Shown: positions 47,065 to 59,436 of the stretch, piece by piece
How positions within the stretch are numbered: position 1 is the first letter of the stretch
Layout: each line of letters opens with the position of its first letter
NCBI GenBank assembly: GCA_021442155.1
Contig: CM038229.1
Coordinates: 91,049,716-91,113,715 of the forward strand
From: Cymbidium sinense
Lineage: Eukaryota; Streptophyta; Magnoliopsida; Asparagales; Orchidaceae
Length of the DNA: 64,000 nt
Direction: 5' to 3'
Notes under the pieces: generated by a model
Told to the model about the DNA's origin: nothing
Databases searched by the model: none
What the model saw: only the letters and a program-made list of their open reading frames with translations
Translations under genes and position numbers: made by a program

Positions 47065-47512
47065 AATGGGCAGGACCTTGACGGTAGGAACATCACCACA
47101 ATCGTGCTCGCTTGGATATGGCGGGAGGAGAAGGCGAGGCTATTATCAGTGGTGGAGGGGATCAGAGGTGTTGGATGGTGGTGGTGGGAGCGTGGTGGTT
47201 ATGGAGGTGGGAAGGGTGATGATGGTTTCAATAGTGGTGGTGGCGAGGAAGAAATTGGGGATAATGGTTGATCCCGCTTCGAGAGGCTGAGGTGGTTCTG
47301 ATGGGAACTAGAAAAATTGAAGAACAGCCAATCCGATCTACTACTTATGGAACTATGTGTTTATAATATAGATGGTTCTAGTTATCAAGGGATTTTAATT
47401 TTCTCTATGGGTGTTGTCATTGTCTTAGAAAACTTGGTGTGTTACTTGGTTGATGAAATCAAAGAGAAGAAAAGTTGAATCTGAATTTGTTCTCTATTAA
47501 AAAAAGAAAAAC
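47065..47512 (+). pseudogene. GRP retro-fragment, copy 8
   Basis: Starts AATGGGCAGGACCTTGACGG, then shows the variant ATCACCACAATCGTGCTC shared with copy 1, in place of GTCAACCAGGCTCAG. The Gly-rich part is shortened, and the 3'UTR has lost about 30 bases around TTTTCTCTATGG. The A-rich tail is at about 47500-47512. A 74-codon open frame from 47066 is out of the ancestral frame at its start. Confidence 0.83.
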
Positions 47513-48566
47513 CAAAACCCCTAAACCCTAAACTAAAACCTGAACTCTAAACCATAAACCTTAAACCCTAAATCCTAAACCCTAAATCCTAGAACCTAAA
47601 CCCTAAACCCTAAACCCTAGACCCTAAACCCTAAACCAAAAACCCTAAATCCTAAACACTAAACCCTAAACCTAAACCCTAAACCCCAAACCATAAACCC
47701 TAAAAAGCTAAAAACCTAAGCCTAAACTAAATAAAACTTAAAAATAAAATAAATAAATAAACTTAAACCAAAATGAAATAAAAAGATAAAATAAAATTAA
47801 AACATAAACTAAAACCTAAATCTAAACTTAAAAAGAAAATAAACCTAAACCTAAAATAAATATATAAAAACCTAAAATAAAATAAAAACTAAATCGAAAA
47901 AGTAAACCTAAAAATAAACTAAACCTAAACCCTAAACCCTGAAAGCCCTAAACCTAAAATCCTAAACCCTAAATACTAAACACTAAACCCTAAACCTACA
48001 ATCCTAAACCCTAAACCCTAAACCCCAAACCCTAAACTTTAAACCCAAAACTGACCCTAAACCATAAAACTTAAAGCCTCCTAAACCTTAAACCCCAAAC
48101 CCTAAACCCTAAAATTCTAAACCCTAAACTCTAAACCCTAAACCCTAAACCCTAAACCATAAACCTAAACTAAACAGAACCCTAAGCCCTAAACCCTAAA
48201 ATATCATGAACCCAAAATCTTAAACCTTAAACCATGAACTAAACCTAAGTTAAACCCTAAACCAAACCCTAAACTAAACCTAAACTATAAACCAAACTAA
48301 ACTAAACCCTAAACCCTAAACCCTAAACCCTAAACTACCCATAAACCCTAAAAACCCTAAACCATAAAGCTTAAACACTAAACCCTAAACCATAAACCCT
48401 AAATGCTAACCCTAAACCCTAAACCCTAAACCCTAAACCCTAAAAGCATAAACCCTACAACCCTAAACCCAAGATGCTAAAACTAAGCCTAAAGTAGCTA
48501 AATAAATTAAAAAATAAACCTAAACCCTAAAATTTAATAAACCAAAACATAAACATAAACCTTAAG
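47513..48566 (+). repeat. Telomere-like satellite, unit 14
   Basis: CCCTAAA, then a truncated AT-rich block (about 47710-47925) that returns to CCCTAAA without a landmark. The CCCTAAA block to about 48480 and the leader AAAGTAGCTAAATAAATT follow. Confidence 0.87.
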
Positions 48567-49048
48567 AATGGACAAAACCTTAACGATAGGAATATCACTA
48601 TCAACCAGGTTCAGTCTAGATATAATGCTGTAGGTGAATGTGGCGATTATTGTAGTGGTGGTGGGGGATCTAAAGGTGCTGGAGGATATGGACATGGAGG
48701 TTAGAGTAGTAATGGTGATGGAGGTAGGAGGTTCGACAGTGGTTACATTGGTGGTGGTGGCGGAGGGAGAGATCAGGGATATGATGGTGAATTCCTCTAC
48801 TCGAGAGGCCAGGGTGGTTCTAATGGGTGCTGGAGAAGCTGAAGAACGGCCGATCCGATTTGTTGCTTATGGAACTATGTATTTACAGTAAAGATGATTC
48901 TAGTTATCTAGGGTTTTTGATTTGCTCTATGCATGCTAATTTTTTATCTATGTTGTCCCTAGTGTCTTAGAAAACTTGGTGTGTTACTTGGTTGATGAAA
49001 TTGAAAAGAAGAATTATTGAATATGAATTTGTTCTCTATTAAAAAAAA
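48567..49048 (+). pseudogene. GRP retro-fragment, copy 9
   Basis: From AATGGACAAAACCTTAACG to a TGA at 48840-48842 (276 nt, a multiple of three, but with compensating indels and a stop in GAGGTTAGAG). The end reads G-C-W-R-S-stop in place of G-N-W-R-N-stop. Full 3'UTR with CCCTAGTGTCTTAG and GTGTGTTACTTGG; A tail about 49040-49048. The CCCTAGTGTCTTAG form is close to copy 10 (TCTCTAGTGTCTTAG), suggesting these two are near relatives. Confidence 0.87.
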
Positions 49049-49165
49049 CCAAATACCCTAAACCCTAATCTAAAACCTAAACCCTAAACCTAAACCCTAA
49101 ACCTTAAATAATAAAAAACCTTAATCGTAATCCATAAACCCTAAACCCTAATAATATTAAAAAAT
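49049..49165 (+). repeat. Telomere-like repeats before LINE-4
   Basis: Short CCCTAAA stretch, then ATAATATTAAAAAATTAAAG at the LINE-4 5' junction. Confidence 0.85.
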
Positions 49166-49390
49166 TAAAGTGATGAAACCCCACCACTTGAGCCCTCTCC
49201 TCGTGTTCTAGCAATTTTCCTTTCTTACTCTCATTTTGGGTTTTTTGGACGCTGCTTGATGGCTATTTTGAGTGGTTCTCACTGGATCCCTTCTGGAATT
49301 GACAGCCACTAGCTAATTTTGTGTCTTTCTTGGAGTGATATCTTGGCTTAGCATCTTCTTTAATGATTCTTGGGAAAAACTAATGGTCCT

Positions 49391-50815
49391 ATGGATCCTA
49401 CTAAGGCATCATCTACCCAGGCTTCAGCTACTTAGAAATCATTCAAAGATATTCTTAGTGGTAAGCATGGCTGTTCAGGTGAGTCCCTAAAACTTATTTT
49501 GACTTCTTTTTGATGCATGCTTGTTATGTGTTGATGTGGAAAATCTTGCTTTGAATTCACCTTGGTTGGAAAGTTTACTCTTCATAGGCATAATCTGGTA
49601 AACATTTGTTCTTTCTTTCATAGTCTGAAACTTTCACATGCTTTTATGATTGGTTTAATTGATCCTCACCACATTTTGATTCAGTTGATAAACTATTTGA
49701 ATTACTCTTGTGTTTTCTCTCATCGTTCTTATTTTGTTTTTAATTTCCAAATGAGGTTGCTGAAATGGTCTCAACTATTTGATATTAAAGAAGAATCCCC
49801 AATTATTCTGGTTTGGATTTCTCTCCCAAATATGCAAATTCATTTCGGTAACTAGGAATTCCTTTTTACCATAGGTGCCTTATTTGGTTGGCCATTACAG
49901 ATTGATCAAGCAACGACTACAAAATCTTAGCCTTTAATGGCTAGAATCCTAGTTGAATTGGTCATTACCAAGGAACACCCAAAAGAAATCTAGTTGAGAT
50001 CTGAAAATTACGGTTGTATGCAAAGAATTGAATCTGAAAATTTCCCTGTCTTTTGTTCTCACTGCAAAATCCATGGGCATGATAATTCTGAATGTTTCAT
50101 TCTTCATCCTCACCTAAAAACAAAATCCCTATTAAGGAAACTTCTATTCCTAACCCTAGGCTGACCACTGTTAAATATCAAAAAAGTACTTTGGAAAAAA
50201 AAAGGATTCTTTGAATGTTCCTAATAACGCTGATTTACCTTTTATTTCTTCTAAGAAATTGAAGGCTTCTAATGTGAACAATAATAGCTTTTCTAAACTT
50301 TTAAATGAGGATTTTGTTTCCTCTAATTCAATCCTTGCAACCTTGCTGGCTTTGATAAATGAAAATGAAGCTTTAATGGAGAACATAAATGAGGAATTTA
50401 ATATAATGCATCATTTTAATTCAATGAAGAATCTGGCTTTAATACCTCATGATAATTAGGTTTATAAATTTGATTCCATATTTCAAATTCAGTATGATTT
50501 AACTTCTCAAAAAGATTTACTTTTATCTAATAATTTGGCTAATGATGAAGAAGGGTTTGGTGTTCCCACTTGTCTTCTTAATAAGTTGGTTTTTGCTCCC
50601 TCCCTTGCTATTCTCAAAGCTCATTTATCTTTAATATATTCTAGTGTCTTGGAAGAAGGAGAATTCACTTCTCATCAATAGATTTCTCCTAAATATGTGA
50701 ATAATGTTGCTAAATCATTTTCAGATGATGATTCAAAGGGCAAAGAAAATGTCTTCCAAACTTTCTATTTGAAAAAGAAAAAAAATGTTAAAAACTTTTC
50801 TCTCAAATTGCCATG
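49391..50815 (+). pseudogene. LINE-4 ORF1 with DUF4283 and intact zinc knuckle
   Basis: ATG at 49391 starts M-D-P-T-K-A-S-S-T-Q-A-S. The DUF4283-like region (49562-49990) reads V-G-K-F-T-L-H-R ... I-L-V-W-I-S-L-P-N-M-Q-I-H-F-G-N, then I-G-A-L-F-G-W-P-L-Q-I-D-Q-A-T-T, with a stop after F-G-N and others later. The zinc knuckle at about 50055-50098 is complete (C-S-H-C-K-I-H-G-H-D-N-S-E-C), the only intact one in the window. The C-terminal part (50211-50459) has ENINEEFNIMHHFNS and is closed by a stop at 50457. ORF1 proteins of this kind bind the LINE RNA. Confidence 0.82.
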
Positions 50816-50896
50816 AAACACTAGAACTACTGTACCCTCCCTATCTTCTCTCAAGTCACATTTACTCCACTCCACCCCCCTCCTTTTCTTTTCTTT

Positions 50897-53800
50897 ATGT
50901 TTAATTTTTTTAGTTTGGAATGTTAGAGGGATTGGTACCCTTTCTATTCATAATCAGATTATAAATTTTGTTGTATTCATAATATTTCTTTACATATTCT
51001 TCTTGAGCCTCTTATTCATGCTAATAAAATTAACCATGTTGCTAGAATGATCAATTTCAATAAATTTTCTCTAATATAGTAATAAGATTTGTCTTTTGAA
51101 ATAACTTTGTAGAATTTCTATTCTTGATGATTTTTATCAAGTTGTCAATGCTCAAATCTCTTGTGGTGATTATTATGTTTTGGGCTCTTTTGTTTACGCA
51201 TCTTGTAATAGATAGTAGAAATCTTCTTTGGGATAACTTGACTAATTTTTCCACCTCTATCAATAAACCTTGGTTTGATGGTTGTGATTTCAACACTATT
51301 TTGTTCTCTTCTAAATGAAGTGGTGGTTGCTCTCCTAATATTAATTCCATGGAAGAATTTATCAATATGATATTTGATTGTAATTTGATTAATATTGGTT
51401 TTAAGGGTTCTAATTATACTTGGAAAAACTCTAGACTTTGGCAAAGGTTTGACCAGATTCTTTTTAATACTCATTGGATTCCTTATTGGTCTATTACTTC
51501 TATCAATCATTTACGCAAAACCTTGTCTGATCATGGTCCTCTTTTAGTTTCTATTAAAGATAATTCTAATAGATTAAAAAGTTTCTCTCCTTTTAGATTT
51601 CAAAACATGTTGATTTAGCATATTGAGTTTTTTAATGTTGTGGCTAACAATTTGAAAGCTCTTTTACATCCTGATAATTCTATTATGGGGATGAAAATAC
51701 TTTAGTTTAAGCTTAAAATACTTAAACAAACTCTAGGTTGGTGGAACAAGCATTATTTTAAAAACCTTCTTGCTAATATCAAAGATATGGAAAAAATTGG
51801 TTTGTGATCTTGAAGTCTCTATTATGTCTGATACTTCTTATATTAAGGACTTGATTGAGGTGAAAGATAAGCTTGTTAATTTTCAAAATATGAAAGAGAC
51901 TTATTGATGCCAAAAAGTTACTAGTAAACACATTATAGATGGTGCATGAAAACTAGCTATTTCCATGCTTTAGTTAATAAAATGAGAGCCTTAAAGAATA
52001 TTCAAAAAATTAAAGATGACAATGGTGAATGGATTACAGACAATAATGATATTAACGATTCAGTCATTAATTACTTTAGAAATATGCTTAATAAGAGTTT
52101 CTCTTATGAAGTTATTCTTAAATCACACTTAATTCCTTCTATTATTACCAATGATGATAATAATTTTCTTACTATTATGCCTAATGAAGAAGAAATTTTT
52201 AAAGTTCTTAATATCATGAACATAGATTCTATTGCTGGTCTGGAGGGTTTCTCTACCCAATTTTTCTAAAAATGTTGGTTTATTATTAAAAATGATCTGA
52301 TTTAGGCTATGGTAAATATTTTTAATGGAAATCTTTTTCCTAGATATTTCTTTAGCTCTTCTAATGCCCTCTTACCTAAGAAAGATAAAATAAACTACTG
52401 GAGTGATTTTAGACCTATTAGTCTTTACACCTTCTTCAATAAGCTAATTTCCAAAGTTCTTGCCAACAGGCTTAGTATTTTACTTCATAAGAATATCTCC
52501 CTCAACTGAACAGGTTTTGGTTGAGGTAGATCTATTTTTGATAACATTTTACTTGCCCAAGAATTATTTCATGATTTAGATGCAAAGACTAGAGGTGGAA
52601 ACATTATTTTCAAATTATATATTACCAAAGCTTTTGATAATATCTCTTCAATTTCCTTTTCCATATTCTGAATTTATTTGGGTTTTCTACTAAATTTATT
52701 TTTCTTATTAAAAATTATATTAATAATATCTAGTTCTCTATTTTGCTTAATGGGGGAAGCTTTGGGCTTCTTTCCTTCTTCCCATGTCTTAAGATAAGGT
52801 GATCCTTCATCTCTTGCTTTATTTATTATTGATGTTGAGTACATATCTAGGAGCATCAATGAGTTATTCTTAAATAATCTTAGTATGTACTACAAAACTT
52901 TTGGTGGTCTTCCTTTTTCTTACTTAAGCTTTGCAGATAATTTTATTATTTTTTGCAATGCTTCTATTCATCATATCAAGAACATCAAGATTTTTTTAAA
53001 TAAATTTGGTAGAGAAAGTGGTCTTTCTATCAATGATAACAAAAGCTATTTTATTACTTCTTCAAGTATCTCCAATAATAAAATCAATCAAATTCTGCAT
53101 ATCTCTAATTTTAAACATCAACACTAACCTCTTAAGTACTTGGGTGCTCCTCTTTTTAATTGTCCAAAATGATCCCTCTTTTTTGATGAGTTAATTCAAT
53201 ACATTTTAAATAAAATTCTATTTGGGAATTCCATTTACTTTCCTTTGGTGGTAGGCTTATTATTCTTAAAAGCACTGTCAATTCAGTCCCTCTTTATTTG
53301 ATTCAAACTATTATAGCCATAAATTCTACTCTTATCAGAATTGATCGCATGCTTAATAAATGTTTTTTGGAGGTCCAATAATTCTATTAAGAGAATGCAT
53401 TGAACTTCTTGGCATAAATGTTGTGGTCCTTTGGGTGAAGGTGGTCTTGGTTGCAAACCTATTCATAAGCTATCACTGCCTTCTCTCATAAGCTCTGGTG
53501 GAATTCTAGAAAGAATGATAGCCTTTGGGCTAATTTTATGACAAAAAAATATTGCCAAGGTAAACACCCTCTTACTTATGCTTATAAAGTTGGTGACCTT
53601 CCAGTTTGGAAAAGGCTTTGCTCCATTAATTGGGTTGTTGAATCCTTAATATCTTGGGGTATTCATTCAGGTTCTTTTGGCAAGACAATTGGATTGGCAA
53701 TGGCTCTATTGACTCCCTTTTATCTACACACTCTACTGCTGCTATCAAAGTTAACTCTTTTTGGCTTAATAACAATTCAAATAAAAACAAACTTGAGAAC

Positions 53801-54870
53801 GACATTCCTATTTCTTTTTTTGACAAGTTTTGCAACATCGCTATTTTTTCTAATAAATCAGATCAAATTCTTTTCAAGCTCTCTTACAATGGTGATTTCA
53901 TTCTTAAAGATGTTTGGAATTTTATTAGAACACCTCTAATGTTTTCATTAAACTTTGGAACAATATCATTCCCATTTCTTATTCTGTTTTAGCTTGGAAG
54001 ATTTTGAATAACTTCATCTTTGTTGATTCCTTGATCTAGCTTAAAGGGTTTTATTTACCTTCTAAGTGTTATTGTTGCTTTCATATTGAAAATGTTAATC
54101 ATGTTTTTGTCAATGGTGCTATTGCTTCCAAACTTTGGATATGGCATGATGATTTATTTAACACTAACTATTTTCATGCCTCTCTTTTATTATATCAACT
54201 TATTGAAGTTTGTTTCAATTAAATTGTGTAAGGTCATAAAAGTTTTAATTTCTATGTCCCATATTTAGTTCATTTGGATGGATATAAATGATGTTAAATA
54301 TTGTGGTATCCCTATGAACCATAAAAGGATCCTTACTAGAACTAAAAAAAATTCATACTTTATTAAATGCATATTTAATTAGTAATCTTCACTTTAGAGG
54401 TTATAAATTTGTAGCTAAATAATCAGGTATCACTTTGCATGATGATCCTTCCTACTAGAGTATTAGGATGATACATTAGATTGAGCCTAAAAGTTTTTTC
54501 TTAAGATCAATAATGATGGTTTTGATTCCCCAAACAAATATGGCTATGGTGGAATTCTTAAGGATTTTAAAAGTACTATCATTTTTTGCTTTTGCCTACC
54601 CCCTCAAAGCTTGTTCTGTTATTTATGTTGAGCTCATGGCTGTTAACAAGGCTATTGATATTTGTTTTAGCAAAGGCCTCTTAATATTTGGATTGAAGTT
54701 GATGCTCTTCTTTTACTTTATATGCTCAATAATAAAAAAAATGGGGAATGCTGACTTATTTTATCTTCGTAATCACACTAAAAAGCTTCTTTCTCAAGTT
54801 TGCTACAAAAATTTTGACATTCTTCGTTAAGGTAATGCTTGTGATTTCCGGCTAATTTGGGAGGGAATTA
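50897..54870 (+). pseudogene. LINE-4 ORF2: endonuclease, RT, zf-RVT, RNase H
   Basis: Starts at ATG 50897 (M-F-N-F-F-S-L-E-C after a frame change; consensus W-N-V-R-G-I-G). In the endonuclease, GDFN has become C-D-F-N near 51288, while L-S-D-H-G-P-L-L-V-S is kept (about 51523). RT: K-D-K-I-N-Y-W-S-D-F-R-P-I-S-L (about 52381-52425), then I-T-K-A-F-D-N (about 52621) and the catalytic box as F-A-D-N (52930-52941), with the second Asp lost. zf-RVT: C-Y-C-C-F-H-I-E-N-V-N-H-V-F near 54067. RNase H is fragmented at 54500-54860. It is inactive by stops and by the changed RT catalytic residue. Confidence 0.87.
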
Positions 54871-57331
54871 AATGAGCTCACTTTATTTGATAACCATAGC
54901 ATACCTAAGCATATGTCTAGTCAATCTGATAACACCGACTGCCTTACCTCATTTTAACCTTATGCTATTTTGTTGATCTTTTTGCTATGGTGGTTTTATT
55001 CAAACAATTTTTTGGTTGTTTATTTTATGCTTCCCTCACCAGGAAGTGGTTTTTACTGAGTTTATTTCTATACTTAAACCCCCTTCCTCATAACCCCATT
55101 CTATACTTGACAAACCCTTTTTTGGATCATAGTGGTTATAATTGATTTCACTCTCCTCTAAGACTAGTGGCTTTCTTTCTATGGCTCATGATATGCTTCT
55201 TTTGTCACACAACTAGTGATTTTTTGAGGGTCTCCTACTTGGTTGTGGTTGTGCCCATTTTTGGCTTACCCTTTTTATTAATGGATGTTGGGTTTACCTT
55301 TGGTTTTGGTTGCCTATGGACTTATTCGAGTTAGATTTTTAGCTACTATGGTTGGCTCTACTGGTTTCTATGATTTGCTTCTTCCATTTTCCTGGTTGTT
55401 TTGGGTGCTTATTTTTTCATGGCTGTTGTTGGCCTCTTCTGTCTTAGCTTAGTTTTGGGTTTTTTTTATGGTTGATGTTCTCCTTTCCTGGTTTGGCTTG
55501 GGGGCTTCTATTGGTTGGCTTTCCCTCTGCCTTGTGGATTGGATGTAGCTATTCTATGGTTGTTGTCTTCCTATTTTCTCCTTTGTGGTGATTGTCTACT
55601 CTTTGGGAATTGGAAAGGGTTTTGTTTGTCTTTGGCCCTTTTCCCCTTATACTTTGTCGCTGGGTTGGGTGGTCCTCCTTTCTGTCTGTCAGTGACTACC
55701 ATTTTTGTTTCTTGGTTATTTTTGAGATCTCTAGGTTGGTTGTGGATTTGTTTGTTGTTATTCTTTCCCTCTTTTTTGGGCTTTGTATTGGCTTTGCTGG
55801 TTGATTTTGTTATCGAGGGTTGGTTATATTTTGGCTAGGATGGTTGGTTTGGTGGATGTGTTGGATGTGTTTGATGGTTAGTTTAGATGCTTTTGGTTGG
55901 GTTCTCTAGTTGGGTTTCTAGTCTGCTCCTAGGTTAGTTATCCACTCTTGGGTGCAGCTGCTTTTCTTTTATTTTTGTTCCTGGTTTGGGTGTAAATTTT
56001 TCTACAACTCTAATTTCTCTTGCTGCTCATCTTGTTGGCTGCTAGCCTAGGTGGTTTTATTGGATATTTTGTTGGTGGAGGATATGAGTTCTTGTTGTTT
56101 TTTTTTGTCATGTTTTAGGACTTGTTGTCTAGGGTTAGCTGCTTGAGGGGTTTTTTGTGGCTGTTGTCTTACCTAGAATGCTTGTGTTATGGCTTGGTGT
56201 TTTGGGATTTATGTTGGCTATTGGTATTGACTCCCTCTAGTTTATTTGGCTCTCATTATTTCTTGATACTTGTCTTTTGGTTGGTGGTTGTGTATTTGCT
56301 ATTCTTTTGGCTGCCTTGGTGGTGGTTTTGATGGTAATTTCTGGATACCCTCTTGGCCTCTCTATCCTATGGCTTTCCTCTCTCTACTGGTACTTATCTC
56401 TTACTATTTTGCTATTTGGGTGGAGGTTTTGCTCTTGGATTTGGATCGCTAGTGCTCTGGAGATAGTTGTTGGTTGTTGTTTTCCTTTGGGACTATTTTG
56501 CTCGATTGTGTTGTTCCCCCTATTTATGCTAACTGCCCCTTTTTCTTCCTATTGGTGGTGCCTTCGGTGGAGTTACTGCTTAGTTAATTTTAGCTTGGCG
56601 GCTGATCTTGTTGTAACTTCTAGGATGTTGGCTTTAAGTGATTGGTTTATTATGGGTTTTGGTTGGTTGGTTGACTGCTGGCTGGCTACTAGCTGGCTAT
56701 TTTTCTCTATTTATATGGTGTAGGAACTGGATGACTATGGACTATTTTGTCTTGGATGGTTGCTTATATCAGGTATACTGGCTATGATGGCCTTGATGTT
56801 TCCTCATCTTCTCTCTAGTTGGTAGCATGCATATGATTATAACCCTTCTCATGAAGTTTGGATGCTTATATGTATTACTGCCCTTGAGATGATCTTAATT
56901 GAGCCAGAGCCTTCTCTTTCACAGCTCTTTCTAAATTGTCTACTTCATCATTTTCTCTTGAGTTACGACCATTGCCTTTATAGTGTTTTGTAGATTTCTT
57001 TTGCAGGTTGCAACTTCATAGATGGAATGATCTTTACTCAGTCAACTCAAGTACTATTGATGTGGATCTTGCTTGATCTCAAAGGATCATGAGTCGCCGG
57101 ACTACTTTTATTGCTTTCTTGAGTTATATTAGTCTTATTTTGCATCTTTTCTCAGTTATTTTTAAGCTATTGTATTTGCTCTTTAATTTTTTTTCATTGT
57201 ACTTAGATGGGGGTTTAGCTCTTTAGGTTTCTTATAGCTCTGTGGCAATAGAACTTTGTGCTTTACCCCTTTTAAGGACATTGTATCCTTTATTTTTATG
57301 GTAATAAAATTCAAACTTTCCCTAAAAAATC
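54871..57331 (+). other. LINE-4 GT-rich 3' region
   Basis: Non-coding by composition, with hydrophobic Leu/Val/Trp/Cys open frames (55515-55838, 56277-56723) that I reject as genes. The part from 56737 on is clearly similar to LINE-5 (60700-61300), for example TATCAGGTAT, TGATGTT and TGAGATGATC segments in the same order. Confidence 0.75.
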
Positions 57332-59436
57332 CCTAAACACTAAATGCCAAACCCTGAACCCTAAACCCTAAACTAACCCTAAACTAACCCTAAACCCTAA
57401 ATCGTAAAAAGCTAAAAACATAAACCTAAACAAAATAAAACCTAAAAAATAAATAAATAAAAATACCTAAAACAAAATAAAATAAAATAAAATAAAATAA
57501 AATAAAATCAAAACCTAAACTAAAACCTAAAACGAAACATAAAATAAAATTAAAAAATAAAAACTAAAATAAAATAAAATAAATAAAAACCTAAACTAAC
57601 TAAAACCTAAATAAAATAAAACTAAACCTAAACTAAAATAAAATAAACCTAAAATAAAATAAAATAAAAACCTAAACCTAAAAAAAAATAAACCTAAAAA
57701 TAAACCTAAAATAAATAAAAAATAAACCTAAACCCTAAACAAAAAACCTAAACCTAAAATAAAAAATAAAATAAACCTAAACCAAAACTAACATAAATAA
57801 AACCTAAACCTAACTAAAATAAACTAAATCAAACCTAAACCTAAACTAAATAAATAAAATAAACTAAAAATAAACCTAAACTAAAAAATAATACCTTAAA
57901 ATAAACCTAAAATAAAAACCTAAAACCTAAACCTAAACCTAAAAATAAAAAATAACACCCAAGCCTAAAAAATAAAATAAAAATAAAACTAAAGTAAAAA
58001 ATAAACCTAAACCTAAACCTAAACAAAAAAAAAAACTAAAATATCTAAAATAAATTAACCTGAAATAAAAAAAAACTAAATTTAATAAAAATAAAAATAA
58101 ATTTAAATAAAATTTTGAAAATAAAATAAACTAAATTAAATAAATAAAACTAAATAAACTAATTAAACTTAAACTACTAGTTTACATAATTAAAAAAAAC
58201 ACAAAACATAAAATAAACCCTAAACCCTAAACCCTAAACCTTAAACCCTAAACCCTAAAACCGAAAATTCGAAACCCTAAACCCTAAACCCAAAACCTTA
58301 AACCCTAAAACCTACAACCCTAAACCCTTAATCCTAAACTTCAAACCCTAAACCCTAAACTTTATACCATAAAAACCTAAAAACCTAAACCTAAACTAAA
58401 TAAAACCTAAAAATAAAATAAATAAAAAAACCTAAATCTAAATAAAATAAAAAAATTAAAATAAAATCAAAACCTAAACTAAAACCTAAACCCAAACCTA
58501 AACCTAAACCTAAACTTAAACTTAAATCTAAAAATAAAATAAAATAAAAAATAAAACTAAACTAGAATAAAATAAATAAACATAATTAAAAAAAACCCTA
58601 AACTCTAAACCTTAAACCCTAAGCACCAAAATCTTAAACCCTAAACCCAAAACCTTAAAACCAAAATGTTAAACTGAAATAATGTAAAATAAAAACTAAA
58701 TAATAACCCAAGCCTAAAAAATAAACCTAAAAATAAATAATAAATAAAACCTAAACCTTAAACTAAAAAAAAACTAACCCTAAAATAAACTAAATAAAAT
58801 AAACCTAAACCTAAACTAAATTAAATAAAACCTAATCCACAACCTAAAATAAACTAAACCTAAATCGTAAACTGAATAAATTAAAATAAACTAAAAATAA
58901 ACCTAAACTTAAACTAAAAAAAATAAAACCTTAAAATAAAAATAGAAAACCTAAACCTAAAACTAAAAAATAAAACCTAAACCTAAAAAATGAAATTAAA
59001 AATAAAACTAAGGTAAAAAATAAACATAAACCTAAACCTAAACATAAAAATTAAATTAAAATAAATAAACTAAACTAAATAAAAGTAAAAAAATAAACTT
59101 AAATAAAAATAAATAATAAAATAAACTAAAATAAATAAAAAATAAACTAAATAATCCTAAACCTACTAGTTTACTTAATTTTAAAAAACCCCTAAACCAA
59201 AAATAAACCCTAAACCATAAAACCTTAAAACTTAAACCCTAAATGCAAAAAAACCATAAACCCTAAATCCTAAACCCTAAACTAACCTAAACCCTTAACC
59301 CTAAACTCTCAACTAATCCTAAACCCCCCTACAACCTAAATCATAAACCCCCTACAACACTAAATCCTAGACCCTAAACCCTAAACCCTACAACCCTAAA
59401 CACTAAACCTTAAAGCCAAAATACTAAACCCTAAAC
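57332..59436 (+). repeat. Telomere-like satellite, units 15-16
   Basis: AT-rich blocks at about 57410-58170, 58385-58580 and 58680-59160. Landmarks are at 58171-58192 (CTACTAGTTTACATAATT) and 59162-59183 (CTACTAGTTTACTTAATTTT), 1.0 kb apart. A partial landmark-like ACATAATTAAAAAAAACCC at about 58580 joins a cut AT block to CCCTAAA, suggesting a deletion. CCCTAAA repeats continue to LINE-5. Confidence 0.87.

Larger units (their letters stand above)
49166..57331 (+). mobile_element. LINE-4: near full-length plant L1-type LINE
   Basis: About 8.2 kb, same subfamily as LINE-1 and LINE-2 but retaining the 5' region that they lack. Order: 5' leader, ORF1 (from 49391), ORF2 (50897 to about 54870), GT-rich 3' region of about 2.4 kb, conserved end TTATGGTAATAAAATTC and a short A tail at about 57324-57330. 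CCCTAAA repeats lie on both sides. All domains contain stops or frameshifts. Confidence 0.92.

Noticed and set aside
55515..56723. Hydrophobic frames of 107 and 148 codons in LINE-4
   Set aside because: GT-rich LINE 3' region; no family resemblance and no matching frame in LINE-5.
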